From Datisca glomerata (taxonomy: Eukaryota; Streptophyta; Magnoliopsida; Cucurbitales; Datiscaceae), in assembly GCA_003255025.1 (NCBI GenBank), contig QANY01006190.1, positions 348,317 through 412,316 of the forward strand: a stretch of DNA of 64,000 nt. Direction: 5' to 3'. Each line of letters opens with the position of its first letter. The first letter of the stretch is position 1. Shown here piece by piece: positions 35,919-47,603 of the stretch. Position numbers and translations under genes: made by a program. The notes under the pieces were generated by a model. That model was not told the origin of the DNA and did no database searches. It worked only from the letters and a program-made list of their open reading frames with translations.

Positions 35919-36576
35919 TCTTTATATATTTATATGTTAAATGCTGTGGGGTTTTCTTGCATTACTCATATAATATGAGATATGTATGAATGAATGGATG
36001 GTTATGTTTTTTGAATGTATGAAAAATAATGGATCGTTAATTGTATGATGATTATTGGTTTAGGTTTTACTCCTTTAATTTTTTCTTAGATCTTGTGTAA
36101 GCCATTTTGGGGTATAGGAGTTTCTGTAATTTTATTTTGAATATTTATTGTAATTATTTTGATCGCAAGAAGACGAAGAACACAGGAGACGAATGGCGGA
36201 GGAAAAAGGAAAGAAATAAGAATTGATAGGGAATTTCAACTCCGGCACCAGAAATAGGATTTTCGGTGCAGGCGTTGCCAAAAAATTTTGTTCCGGCTGT
36301 CGGCGGCGGTGATGGTTGTCTGTGACAACTGATGTCACATTCGGAGAAGTTTTATACAAACTCTAATACCAACCAATCCTATCACTATATGGTTTGAATA
36401 TAACGCTTAATCTATCAATTATCCTTTTAAATTTTGAAAGTAATATAATTTTAATATTAATTTTAATTTTTAATTTTATGAAAATTAGAAATCAATAGGC
36501 TGATTGAGTTTGATTGAAGTTTGACCAAATCAAATAAAGTATTTATTTGACTAAATCAAAACCAACTATTTTAAAG

Positions 36577-37127
36577 GGATGATTATAGAAATTAATTTTA
36601 ATTAAGAAAAATATTTTTTATTAATTAACGAGTTTAATTCATAATCTAATTTATTGGAGCTTAGGATTATAGGTCTGAGGTCCCCAAGTCAGCTCTGTAC
36701 TACATAGTCTAGGATGTGAATATTTCAGGATATGAGAAAAAGACTAACTTGTAAATGAATTTTGATTATGTGGCAAGTACATAATTATGAGATAATTATG
36801 TGTGATTAATTAATTGAATTATTTATATATATTAATACAATTTTTAAAAATTACACACACACACAATCGATAATTATATATAAAAAAATATCTAATTTAT
36901 AAAATTAGATAATTGAATTATTATTCGATAATAATTTGTATCAACTAAAACTGTTAATTTTTTGATATACTAGATAATTTAGGTGATAGGGATAATATGA
37001 TATGTTAATTTTGAATTAACTAATATCTATATGTTTATCTGATTAAAATAGATATTTAATTCATATTAAGTGCCACGTGTCAATCAATAATTTGGTATTA
37101 GAGATTGACAAAGACTATTGTAGTACC
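36577..37127 (+). repeat. Second, truncated copy of the LTR-like segment
   Basis: Shares with 35093-35630 a long series of phrases in the same order (GGATTATAGGTC, TAGTCTAGG, AAGTACATAATTATGAGATA, GATATGTTAATTTTGAATTA, AAGTGCCACGTGTCAATCA), with indels. It breaks off at about 37127 against gypsy integrase sequence. The 670 bp between the copies has no element proteins, so the unit is a deleted element. Confidence 0.7.
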
Positions 37128-37905
37128 ATGCTCAGAAATGTTTCCTACTGGTTACCACATACTACTTCACTAAATGGATTGAAGCAGAGGCCTTTGCTAG
37201 GATCCGCGAGGAAGAAGTAAGAGAATTCTTATGGAAAAACATAGTATGCCGGTACAGAATTCCTCGAGTCTTAGTTTCGGACAACGGACTTTAGTTCACT
37301 GGTAGAATGGTGAGGACATTTTATGAAGACCTAAATATTATCAATTGGTTCACTACATCCTATTATCCATAAGGAAACAGACAAGCCGATAGGTCAAACT
37401 GAATTATACTTGATAATATGAAGAAGTGCCTGGAATCGACAAAAGGAAAGTGAGTTGAAGAATTGAAAGCAGTATTGTGGGCGTACAGGACAACCCCTAG
37501 AGAGGCAACGAGTGAGACACCATTCGCTCTAGCAAACAGAACTGAAGCTGTGATACCTGTGAAAATTGGGAACCCCACTCTCAGGTCAAAGCTAACTGAG
37601 CAGCAAAGTGAAGAACTTACGAAAGCAAACCTCGATATACTAGAAGAAATGAGAGAGGCAGCACTCGTGCGAATGGCCAATTACAATCAGAAAAGAAAAG
37701 CCTACTTCTGGAGAAGAATTAGAAAGTGGGAATTCCGTAAGGGAGATCTAGTTCTAAAAAAGATCTTTCAAATGGAAGGGAAATTCGGTCCATCCTGGGA
37801 AGGGCCATACATTGTGAAAGAGGTAGGTGGCTGCGCATACTATCATCTCACAACTGAAGAAGGAACATAATTGACGAAGCCGTGGAACGCCAGTAATCTT
37901 AAGAA
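37128..37905 (+). pseudogene. Ty3-gypsy (Tat-like) integrase C-terminal half
   Basis: The translation gives YFTKWIEAEAFARI, IVCRYRIPRVLVSDNG, then AVLWAYRTTPREATSETPF and KFGPSWEGPYIVKEV, ending near NASNLKKYF. This is the core and C-terminal domain of a gypsy integrase, resembling the Tat/Ogre branch. Stops interrupt it at about 37292 (Gln codon CAG to TAG), 37369, 37402 and 37451. The usual Asp of SDNG is present. Upstream pol is missing, replaced by the LTR-like copy. An open frame remains at 37463..37870. Confidence 0.8.
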
Positions 37906-38040
37906 ATATTTTTTTAACTTATTAAATGTTTTTGCAATAAATAATTCTTCCCATGGTTTTTTTCCACAAGGATTTTCCACGTAAAAACTTGTGTAAACTC
38001 TCTCCCTTATCTCTTGAAATTAAATCTGGAAGCAAAAAAG

Positions 38041-38265
38041 GTCAGCGGCCTAGAAGCCAAAGCTCTTGAGAGCGGAAAAAATCTTCTCTCTAAAATGTGA
38101 AAAATAAAAAAAGTCGGCTGTCTAGATGCCAAAGCCCTTGAGAGCGGGGACACACACACACACACACACACTCTCTCTCTCTCTCTCTAAAGAGGAAGAA
38201 TAAAAAAGGTCAGCGGCCTAAAAACTAAAGCCCTTGGGAGCGGGAAAAACCTTCTCTAAAAAAAT
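38041..38265. repeat. Three degenerate ~70-bp repeats downstream of gypsy pol
   Basis: GTCAGCGGCCTAGAAGCCAA recurs with variants at 38041, 38113 and 38209, each followed by CTTGAGAGCGG and CTTCTCT. The third interval is longer because of the embedded CA/CT microsatellite. Placed between the integrase end and the antisense frame, as expected for the 3' untranslated part of a gypsy element. Confidence 0.7.
38148..38189. repeat. (CA)n(CT)n compound microsatellite
   Basis: About eleven CA units followed by about nine CT units, inside the second degenerate repeat. Confidence 0.93.
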
Positions 38266-38862
38266 GTGAAAAATAAAAAAAAAAAAGCAAAGGAAAAAGC
38301 AAACAAAGCAAAAAGCAAGGGAAAAAGGTAAATAGCAAAGCGGCAAGTTCAAAAGAAGCGGAAACGGGACAAGAAGTCACGACCATCCCAAAGGAGAAAC
38401 AAAAGATCAAAATCTTAGAAAGAGGACAAAGAGGAAAATGGGCAAACAAAAGCATTGCAAGTGGAAAGTCTTTTAAAATTGATGAGGTTTTTATTATGTT
38501 ATTTGAAAAAGTTGCTAAAGGTTGAAAAGCCTTAGGTCTGAAAAATTGATATATGCTAAATTTCTAAGGAAAAGAGCTAGGTATCAAACTAGTTGATGGT
38601 TTTCTTTACTTTAACTGTATGAAAAGTTAACAATGAAAACTGTTAAAAGGAAAATAGTCTTTTAAAGTCCTAAATTGCTTATTGAAATTTTACTAAGCAT
38701 TCAAGAAGGCTAGAGAAAGTTGATCGATACTAAGTAAACATAAAAGGAAATGACCGAGCATAATGAAGAAAGAAATCATTTCATTTACAAAATGACAAGT
38801 TGATAAGGAAAAGAAAAGCACAAGTGCAAGAAAGAAGAAATTACAAAAAAAAGTGGGAACGG
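38266..38862. other. A-rich 3' region of the gypsy remnant
   Basis: Purine-rich sequence (AAGCAAAG-type phrases) with no gene. It separates the repeats from the antisense frame ending at 38863. Confidence 0.4.
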
Positions 38863-39859
38863 TTAAGTCTCCCCTTCAGGAATGACGTCAGCTAGTAGTC
38901 GCGAAGAAGTAGCAGGGATAACTTCAGAAGGTGGGTCAGAGGTTGAAGCAGTATTCACCATCTCGGCTTCAATGGGCTCGTCAGCCTTCGCATTGCGATA
39001 GCCCATTGAATAGGCCATTTGCTCATACTCATCAACCATGGCCTGGTAGTCGGCCTTAAATCCAGCCTTCCACTCGCGTGGCTTGTCGAAAGCAGCCTCG
39101 ACCTCAGCCAACTTCAGCTCAACAATTGCTAAGTTCTCCCCACTCGTAATAGTAATCATTTCAGCCTCGCGCAAAGATTCCTCAATCTTTGCCCGTACGG
39201 CGATAGAGGCACTCAGTTCTGCAGTCTGACAAGCGACGACATGCTGAAGCTCAGCCTCAACCCCCTCTGATGATCCCGCTCTACGACGACGGGGTCATAA
39301 GTCCTATTGATCCCCCGCATCTCCTCAACATAGATCGCCATCTGGAGCTTTAGGGCATGGATATCATCCTGGAGCCCATTATGATATGTCACAGCCTTCA
39401 AAAAAAATAACCAAGCGTAAGTAAACAGAGTATGGAATACAGAAAGTAAAAAGTAAAGAAATCGAATAGATTACATGCATCAGACTGGGACTAAGACCGA
39501 TGATCTTATCTAAAACAGCCATCTGGCGCACGACCGCTTGGTCAATATCAGACCTAATCCCATTGGCCACAGTATGAGAAGGAAAAGGGTCCTTCAAGAA
39601 GCTCCCTGTAGTAGGCACGGGCCCTCGATAAATCAACGCCATCTCCAAACATCATCTTCCTTATAGAGAACAGAGAAAGCGGGAGCCGACTCCCGAGCGG
39701 ATGAAGGGGGAACACCCTCCCGCACTGAAATCTTCTCTATCTTGGGAGCAGGAGATATGGTAGAGGCGGCCACCAGAGTAGTAGTAGGAGCAAGGTGTGA
39801 GTCAGCGGCGTCAGGATCGGCTGCGAGAGGATCGACAGTCTCCTCTCTAGGATGTTTCA
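38863..39859 (-). pseudogene. Antisense spliced ORF of the Tat-like gypsy remnant, 3' part
   Basis: Minus-strand coding continues through 39633..39859 (Ala/Pro/Asp-rich), 39475..39648 (LIYRGPVPTTG, DKIIGLSPSLMH), an intron at 39396..39474 (GT donor after ATGCAT, acceptor TTGAAG, 79 nt), then 39213..39395 (AVTYHNGLQDDIHALKLQM) and, after a frameshift near 39260, 38863..39174. The last part is Glu/Ala/Lys-rich and probably coiled coil, ending VIPEGET. Tat-branch gypsy elements are known to carry antisense frames between pol and the 3' LTR, with unknown role. The frame is cut at its right end by the 9.7-kb insertion at 39860 and resumes at 49594. Confidence 0.65.
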
Positions 39860-40171
39860 TGTAATACCCAAGTTTTTAATTAAAGGGCATCTTTGTAATT
39901 TAGAACTCACTTACACCCTAGCCACCCTATTTGTTTCCTTTGTGTTCTCTCTTAACCATTTTTTCCCAAATCTCTCTTTTGTTATCTTAAGCTAATCATT
40001 ATAACCACCTACAATTATCTCTCCCTTTTTATATGATTGCACATCTCTACTTCAACTAGTTCTTCTTCATCAGTTATCCTCCATTAATCAAGGTATGACT
40101 CTCTCTCTCTCTCTCTCTTTCCCCTCTCTATTCGTCTCTCTCTCTCTCTCTCTCTTTCCCCTCTCTATTCG

Positions 40172-40206
<35 letters not shown>

Positions 40207-42169
40207 TGTTCTGTCTCTCTCTCTCTCTTCTCCCCCTCTCTGTTCTCTCTCTCTTTCCCCCCTCCGTTCTATTTCTTTTCCCCTCTCTGTTCTCTCTCTC
40301 TCTTTTCCCCTTGTTCTGTCTCTCTCTCTCTCTTTCCCCCTCTCTGTTCTCTCTCTCTTTTCCCCCCTTGTTCTGTCTCTTCTTCCCCCTCTCTGTTCTC
40401 TCTCTCTCTCTCTTTCCCCCTCTGTTCTCTCTCTTCTTCCCCCTCTCTGTGCGTTTCTCTCTCCCTCTCATTCGTCTCCCCGTCTCTGTTCTGTCTCTCC
40501 TTCGTCTCCCTGTCTCTGTTCTGTCTCTCTCTCTATTCCCCCTCTCTGTTCTGTCTCCCTCTCCCTCTTCTTCGTCTCCTTCCCCCCTCTCGATTCTATT
40601 TTCTCTCTCCTTCGTCCCCTGTTGCGTCTCTCTCTCCCCCACTTCTTCGTCTTCCTTTTCTATTTTTATTTTATTTTATTTTTTCCTTCTTTTGAACCGG
40701 TTCACCTAAACCGGACCGGTTCAATCGAACCAGACCAGGCCGAACCGGTTCATTCAGACAGGACCGTACTAAACTGACTCAGTCAAACTAAACCAGTTCA
40801 ACCCGACCAGGTCGAACTGGCCCAAAACAGCAGAACCGAACCAATTCAGACCACCCGAACCTTGTTGAACCGTTTTAAACCATTTGATAATTTACACCCG
40901 AAGTGGTTTTCACCTGTTCCCAACCTCGCTTAGTTAATTAAATAATTGTAGATATTATATGAATTTGTTGTGACCTGGGATCCTTGGATTACAGGTCATT
41001 AGTTGCTGAATTTAATTCATAGCGAATCCAGGTAAGTGGATTTAAATAATAATTCGATTCATATGCTATAAGTGTAGAATATATAATGTGAAATTATTTT
41101 TTTATTTCTTTATGTTCAATCCTATGATCAAGTATTTTATTTGTTTTTCATATTATGATGAAATTATTTACCATGTTATGTATTATTATATTTTGAGTTA
41201 TACATGTATTAGTTATGTGTTTACGTTCATGAATAAGTTATATGTTTACTTATGTATATGTGGTTCATGAACAAGTTATATGTTTACTTATGTATATGTG
41301 ATAACGTGAATTATGAATATTAATTCAAATAAAATGTGATAAGTAAACAAGAAGTAGACTGAGCTATGTCCCTTGATTATCAAGTAACCAGATTGTTCAC
41401 GTCATGTTATCAAGTTATACAGTTGGGTGTCATCATGTTCATGTTAGCATACTTGAGGTTCAGATAACCTTAAGCGACATCAAGTTTCAGGACACTCAAT
41501 CTGTCATGTTCACGTTACAAGTTCAAGTTCAAGTTGTGAAACCGTTCTGATTAGGTTGTTAATCGAGGGATATGTCTAGTCGAATTATGATCAAGCAAGT
41601 ATAAGTATTGGCATGTATAAGTACAAGTTCAAGTTATATATTAATCATGAAATCGATGTGTTGTTACGAGTATTTTATGTGACCTGTAAACGTGTGAAAT
41701 AAATTTGCATGAGTTATATGTTTATATTTATGTCATGTGAAACTCATTAGTATGTGATTTTACTTACTGAGTACTTTTAATACTCACCCCCCATAAATGA
41801 TTGTGTTGCAAATGATGGCGAGCAGCAGGAGTGAGGGACTGCCATAGCAAGCAAGCACGATTATGATTTCTAAGTTTAATTATGACTTCTGTTGACTTCA
41901 GTTATTTCATATATTTATGGATATTTATTTTTAATCTTTCATGTCATATGGATTTTCGTGCTTTACTTATTTACAGTTTAATGAATCATTTATTTCTGTT
42001 TAATGGGTCAATATTATTTTTAAATAATTTTTATGCTTCCGCTATTTAAGGTTAAAAATTAGGGTTTCTGATTTGTGGATTTTCTCAAATTAGGGTTTCA
42101 ATTGAATCGGGAAATTTTCAAATTTTGAAATTTCAAGCATTTTTAACCCTCATGAATCGGAGCGTTACA
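39860..42169 (+). repeat. 5' LTR of chromovirus (2310 bp)
   Basis: Contains a CT-rich microsatellite block at 40096-40650 and a GAACCGGTTC-rich segment at 40690-40880, with an AT-rich remainder. Matches 46825..49593 apart from scattered changes, an 18-bp indel near 46882 and the CT-block duplication found only in the right copy. Confidence 0.95.
40096..40650. repeat. CT-rich low-complexity block of the 5' LTR
   Basis: Long runs of CTCTCT mixed with TTCCCC and CTGTTCTGTCTC modules. Both strands stay open over hundreds of bases (Ser/Leu or Arg/Glu runs), which is a composition artefact. Confidence 0.93.
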
Positions 42170-42171
42170 GT

Positions 42172-42189
42172 TGGTATCAGAGCCAAGGT
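42172..42189 (+). other. Primer-binding site of chromovirus
   Basis: TGGTATCAGAGCCAAGG lies two bases after the LTR and matches the usual complement of initiator Met tRNA. Confidence 0.9.
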
Positions 42190-42394
42190 TTTAGATTCTG
42201 TAGACTTTTCTACGTAAAAAGTATGGCATGTCGTTCACTCTGCTCCTCCATCATCTTACAAGTCAGGTACGCATGTTATATATATGTTTTAACTATAGAA
42301 TTAGTTGTTATGCTTTAGATTCGTTATGACACGTTCGATTACGTTTATGTTATTTTGTGCGTTAAAATTAGACTTTTGGTAAGTCTTCGGTTGT

Positions 42395-43386
42395 ATGGTT
42401 AGCAGTACGATGGCGCCCCCTACAAGGAACAACAACAGTCACGCACCAGTAAATCCTACTGCTGACCCTCCAGCAACTATGGTTGAGATGTTTCAAGAGT
42501 TCTTGGAATTGTTAAGGCAGACGGCGACAGCTCGCCCGACACAACAAGTACAGAAACCACAGCAAACACCAGTGGACGTACAGTTGATACAAACCTTCAG
42601 GAGGCTGAATCCACCTGAATTTGATGGTCATTCATTCGATCCACTGCTAGCTGATGAATGGATTGCAAGAATGGAGTAGATTTTCCAGCTTATGCCATGT
42701 TCTGAGATTCAGATGGTTGTTTGCGCAACATTTATGCTGTCACGGGAGGCTCAGAAATGGTGGGAGCTCATACGGAAAAATCATGACATCGACAGTAATC
42801 CAGTGTCATGGGATTGTTTCAAGGAACTTTTCTTTGAGAAATATTTTCCGATCATGGTCAGAACAGAGAAGGAGGCTGAATTTCTCAGACTTGCGCAAGG
42901 TGCTATGAGTGTAACAGAATACGAGCGGAAGTTTGAAGAATTGTCTCGGTACGCCACGCACTATGTGGATAACGAAGTAAGAAAGGCTCGGAATTTTGAA
43001 AGAGGACAGTGTCCGGAGATTAAGGGTTCAGTGTCACTTCTTAAGCATACCACCTATGCAACGGTGGTTGAGGCAGCTTTACTGATGGAACAGAATCTTC
43101 CGCCACGTGCACCACCTCGGTCAGAGCAATCATTTCATGAAAAAAGAAAATCACAGATTTTCCATCAGGGTTCTCACAATGCAAAAGACAGATGATCAAA
43201 TCAAATCCCTTATGTGCTACATGTAAAAAACATCACGTTGGCCAATGTTTTAAGGCGATCTATGCTTGCTTTAAGTGTGGAAAGACTGGACATTACCTCA
43301 GACAGTGCCTTCTGCTTGCTCATGGACATACCAGTGATGTTGTTGGTGGTAGAGCTAAAGGAAAAGTTTTTGCATTAACTCACTAG
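42395..43386 (+). pseudogene. Chromovirus gag with zinc knuckle
   Basis: Pieces in order: a Pro/Asn-rich start, FRRLNPPEFDGHSFDP, a stop at 42677-42679, then REAQKWWELI, WDCFKELFFEKYFP, MSVTEYERKFEELSRYA and a CCHC knuckle CFKCGKTGHYLRQC near 43270. These are the retrotransposon gag (PF03732-type) landmarks. The stop at 43193-43195 splits gag from the knuckle frame by a small shift. Confidence 0.88.
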
Positions 43387-43410
43387 GAAGTTGAGTAGTC
43401 GGATGCAGTT

Positions 43411-46400
43411 GTGGCAGGTACATTACTTGTATTAGGGCATTCAGCTTTCACATTGATTGATTCTGGATCCACGCATTCTTTTATTTCTACTTTGTTTTTA
43501 ACTCATGCATCATTGCCTGTTGTGCCTTTGGGTTTTGAATTATGTGTTTCTACGCCTTCTGGAGCTTCCCTCCTAGCTAATAAGGTGATAGAGTTGTTCA
43601 GTGATGGTTGCAGATAATGTTATGTGTGCTAGACTTATAGTCCTAGGGATGCGTGATTTTGATGTAATCCTAGGGATGGATTGGTTGGCTGCAAATTATG
43701 CCAACATAGATTATTATCGAAAAGAAGTTCTATTCCTACCTCCTGGTAGGCCTAGTTTCAAGTTTAGGGGATCCAAGCAATGCTCAATACCGAAGATTAT
43801 ATCTGCTTTACGGGCACAACGCCTACTTGATCGTGGTAACTGGGGTTACATAGCTTCTGTTGTGGATACAACTAAGACACATGTTGATATTGGATTGGTC
43901 CCGGTCGTTTCTGAATTTTTAGATGTTTATCCTGATGATTTTTCGGGACTTCCTCCTCCTCGAGGGACGGATTTTCATATTGAGTTGGTACTAGACACTG
44001 CCCCTATATCTAAAACTCCGTATCGCATGGCTCCTGCAGAGTTGAAAGAACTTAAAGATCAACTTCAAGAATTATTGGATAAGGGTTTCATAAGACCCAG
44101 TATTTCACCTTAGGGTGCTCCAGTGTTATTTGTTAAAAAGAAAGATGGATCAATGAGGCTATGCATTGACTATAGGGAATTGAATAAAGTCACTATCAAG
44201 AATAAGTATCCGTTACTACGCATTGAGGCTTTGTTCGATTAACTTTAGGGAGCTTCAGTATTCTCTAATATTGATTTAAGATCAGGATACCATCAGCTCA
44301 GGATTCAAAATGAGGATATTTCTAAGACAGCGTTCCGCACTCGTTACGGCCATTACGAGTTTGTAGTAATGTCGTTTGGATTAACTAACGCTCCAGCAGC
44401 TTTTATGGATCTAATGAACATGGTGTTCAAGGAGTACCTGGATTCTTTTGTGATTGTCTTTATAGATGATATTATGGTGTACTCTAGATCAGAGGCCGAA
44501 CATATGAATCATCTCAGGATTGTTTTGCAAACATTAAGGACACATTAATTATATGCCAAATTCTAGAAGTGTGAGTTTTGGCTTCAGCAAGTGTCATTCC
44601 TTGGTCATATGGTATCTCAAGATGGAATCTCGGTTGACCCGTCTAAGATTGAAGTAGTGCTTAACTGGCCTCAACCGATAAATGTTGGGGAAGTTCGTAG
44701 TTTTCTGGGTTTAGCAGGATATTACAGAAGGTTTGTTGAAGTGTTTTTAAAGATTGATGTCCCACTTACTCAGTTGACCAGGAAGAATGCCACATTTTCT
44801 TGGACGACTGAGTGTGAGAAATGTTTTCAGAGCCTTAAACAAAAATTAGTGACAGCACCAGTGTTGACCATTCCAGATGGTAAGAGCGACTTTGTGATAT
44901 TCAGTTATGCTTCTAAAAGAGGGCTGGGTTGCGTTTTGATGCAACAGGGAAAGGTCATAGCATATGCATCTCGTCAGCTCAAGCCCTATGAACAGAATTA
45001 TCCTACTCATGATTTGGAGTTGGTTGTAGTTGTTTTTTCCCTCAAGATCTGGAGACATAATTTGTATGGCTGTAAGTGTCAGATTTTCACAGATCATAAG
45101 AGTTTTAAGTACCTTTTCACTCAAAATGAACTTAACATGAGACAACGTCGTTGGTTGGAATTGGTGAAAGATTATGACTGCGAGATCATTTATCACCCAG
45201 GGAAGGCAAATGTAGTGGCCGATGCGTTAAGTCAAAAATCAGCAGCTCTTATTACTTCTCAAGGACATATTTTGGTGGATTTGGAACGTGCTGAGAATCA
45301 AGTGTTGCTAAAGGATACTACAGCACAACTATCCCAGCTCATAGTTCAACCATCGTTATAGCAGCGTATTATTGATGCATAAAACTCAGACTCAGAGTTG
45401 CTTCTAACTCGTAGTGAAGTGGGTTTAGACAAAAGACAAGGATTTGAAATTAGTGACGATTCAGCTCTTCGCTTTCATGGGAGACTGTGCGTTCCTAAAC
45501 ATGCACTCATTAGGCATGAATTGCTCACAGAGGCTCATAGTTCACCATACACTGTCCACCCTGGTAGTACGAAGATGTATCACGATTTAAAGTTACATTA
45601 TTGGTGGAATGGTATGAAGCGTGACATTGCTGAATTCGTTAGTAAGTGTTTTGTGTGTCAGCAGATCAAGGCTAAAAGACAGCGACCATCTGGGATTTTA
45701 CAACCTTTAAGTATTCCTGAATGGAAGTGGAACACGTAACTATGGATTTCGTTTCGGGGCTACCGAGAATGGTAAAGGGTTTTAACTCCATTTGGGTTGT
45801 GGTGGATCGTCTTACCAAGTATGCACACTTTTTGCCTGGTAAGACTACTTTTTCAGTTGAGGTTTGGGCTCGGTTATATGTTCGCGAGATTGTTCGACTT
45901 CATGGGGTTCCAGTGTCTATAGTGTCAGATCGGGATCCACGGTTCACGTCAAACTTTTGGTGGAGTCTACAAAAAGCTTTGGGAACACAGTTAAATTTTG
46001 GTACAGCTTTTCATCCGTAATCTGATGGGCAATCTGAGTGAACAATTCAGATGTTAGAAGATATGCTTCGAGCTTGTGTCTTGGATTTCTCTGGTAGTTG
46101 GGGCGCACACTTGGCACTCGTGGAGTTTGCTTATAATAACAGTTATCAGGCGACGATTGGTATGGCTCCATTTGAGGCACTTTATGGAAGGAAATGTCGG
46201 TCACGGATTCATTGGGATGAAGTTGGCGAACGAAACTTTTGGGCCTTGACTTGGTTCAGTCCATGAATGAAGCTATTCAGAAAATCAGAGATAGAATGAA
46301 GACCGCTCAGAGTAGGCAAAAGAGTTACGTAGATGTCAGGAGGAAGGATCTCAAATTTGAAGTGGGTGATCATGTGTTTCTCAAAGTTTCCCCATTGAAG

Positions 46401-46781
46401 GGCGTTATGCGTTTTGGTCGCAAAGGGAAGCTGAGTCCCAGATTTATTGGCCCGTTTGAGATTTTGGATCGTATTGGTCCTTTGGCATACCGACTCACTT
46501 TACCATCAGCTCTTTCAGGTGTTCATAATGTGTTTCACGTCTCGATGGTTCGCAAATACGTGTCTGACCCAACGCATATCATTGATTTTGAACCTTTACA
46601 AGTTCGTGATGATCTCACTTATGAGGCGAAGCCAATCAGAGTCCTAGAGCGTAGGAAACAAACTCTTCGTAATAGAATGGTTCAACTAGTCAAGATTCTT
46701 TGGAGAAATCATCGGATCGAGGAAGCAACATGGGAACGAGAAGCTGAGAAGCGTATCAAGTATCCAGAGTTATTTCTGTAA
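43411..46781 (+). pseudogene. Chromovirus pol: protease, RT, RNase H, integrase, chromodomain-like tail
   Basis: Protease LIDSGSTHSFIS (about 43450). Reverse transcriptase from VYPDDFSGLPPPR through [17 protein letters not shown] to the active site FIDDIMVYS (about 44460), which is intact. RNase H with [10 protein letters not shown] and the ADALS end. Integrase zinc finger (HPGSTKMYHDLKLHYWW, CFVCQQIKAK), core with [17 protein letters not shown] and a Glu-containing segment, then NVFHVSMVRKYV and a chromodomain-like end WRNHRIEEATWEREAE. In-frame stops at 44111, 44240, 44246, 44546, 44564, 45359, 46018 and 46039, plus a one-base loss near 45730, destroy the polyprotein. Most stops replace Gln, Trp or Arg codons. 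Confidence 0.9.
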
Positions 46782-46811
46782 GGTATTTTCCTTTCGGGGA
46801 TGAAAGTTCTT

Positions 46812-46824
46812 AAGGAGGGGAGAA
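46812..46824 (+). other. Polypurine tract of chromovirus
   Basis: AAGGAGGGGAGAA directly precedes the TG of the 3' LTR. Confidence 0.85.
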
Positions 46825-47554
46825 TGTAATACCCAAGTTTTTAATTAAAGGGTATTTTTATAATTTAGAACTCACTTACACCATATTTGCACTTACACCC
46901 TAGCCACCCTATTTGTTTCATTTGTGTTCTCTCTTAACCATTTTTCCCCAAATCTCTCTTTTATTATCTTAAGCTAATCCTTATAACTACCTACAATTAT
47001 CTCTCCCTTTTTATATGATTGCACATCTCTACTTCAACTAGTTCTTCTACATCAGTTATCATCCATTAATCAATGTATGACTCTCTCTCTCTCTCTCTCT
47101 CTTTCCCCTGTTCTGTCTCCCTCTCTCTTCTCCCCCTCTGTTCTCTCTCTCTTTTCCCCCTCTGTTCTGTCTCTTTTCCCCCTCTCTGTTCTGTCTCTCT
47201 CTTTTCCCTTGTTCTGTCTCTCTCTCTCTTTCCCCCTCTCTGTTCTCTCTCTCTCTTTTCCCCCTCTGTTCTATCTCTTCTTCCCCCTCTCTGTTCTCTC
47301 ACTCTCTTTCCCCCTCTGTTTTGTCTCTCTCCCCCTCTCTGTGTGTTTCTCTCTCCCTCTCCTTCGTCTCCCCATCTCTGTTCTATCTCTCCTTCGTCTC
47401 CTCGTCTCTGTTCTGTCTCTCTCTCTCTCTATTCTCCCTCTCTGTTCTGTCTCCCTCTCTTTCCCCTCCTCTCTGTGCTCTGTCTCCCTCTCCCTCTTCT
47501 TCGTCTCCCTCCCCCCTCTCGATTCTATTTTCGCTCTCATTCGTCCCCTGTTGC

Positions 47555-47603
<49 letters not shown>

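Noticed and set aside
36132..36359. 75-codon minus-strand frame between the LTR-like copies
   Set aside because: No recognisable motif. It lies in the internal part of a deleted element.
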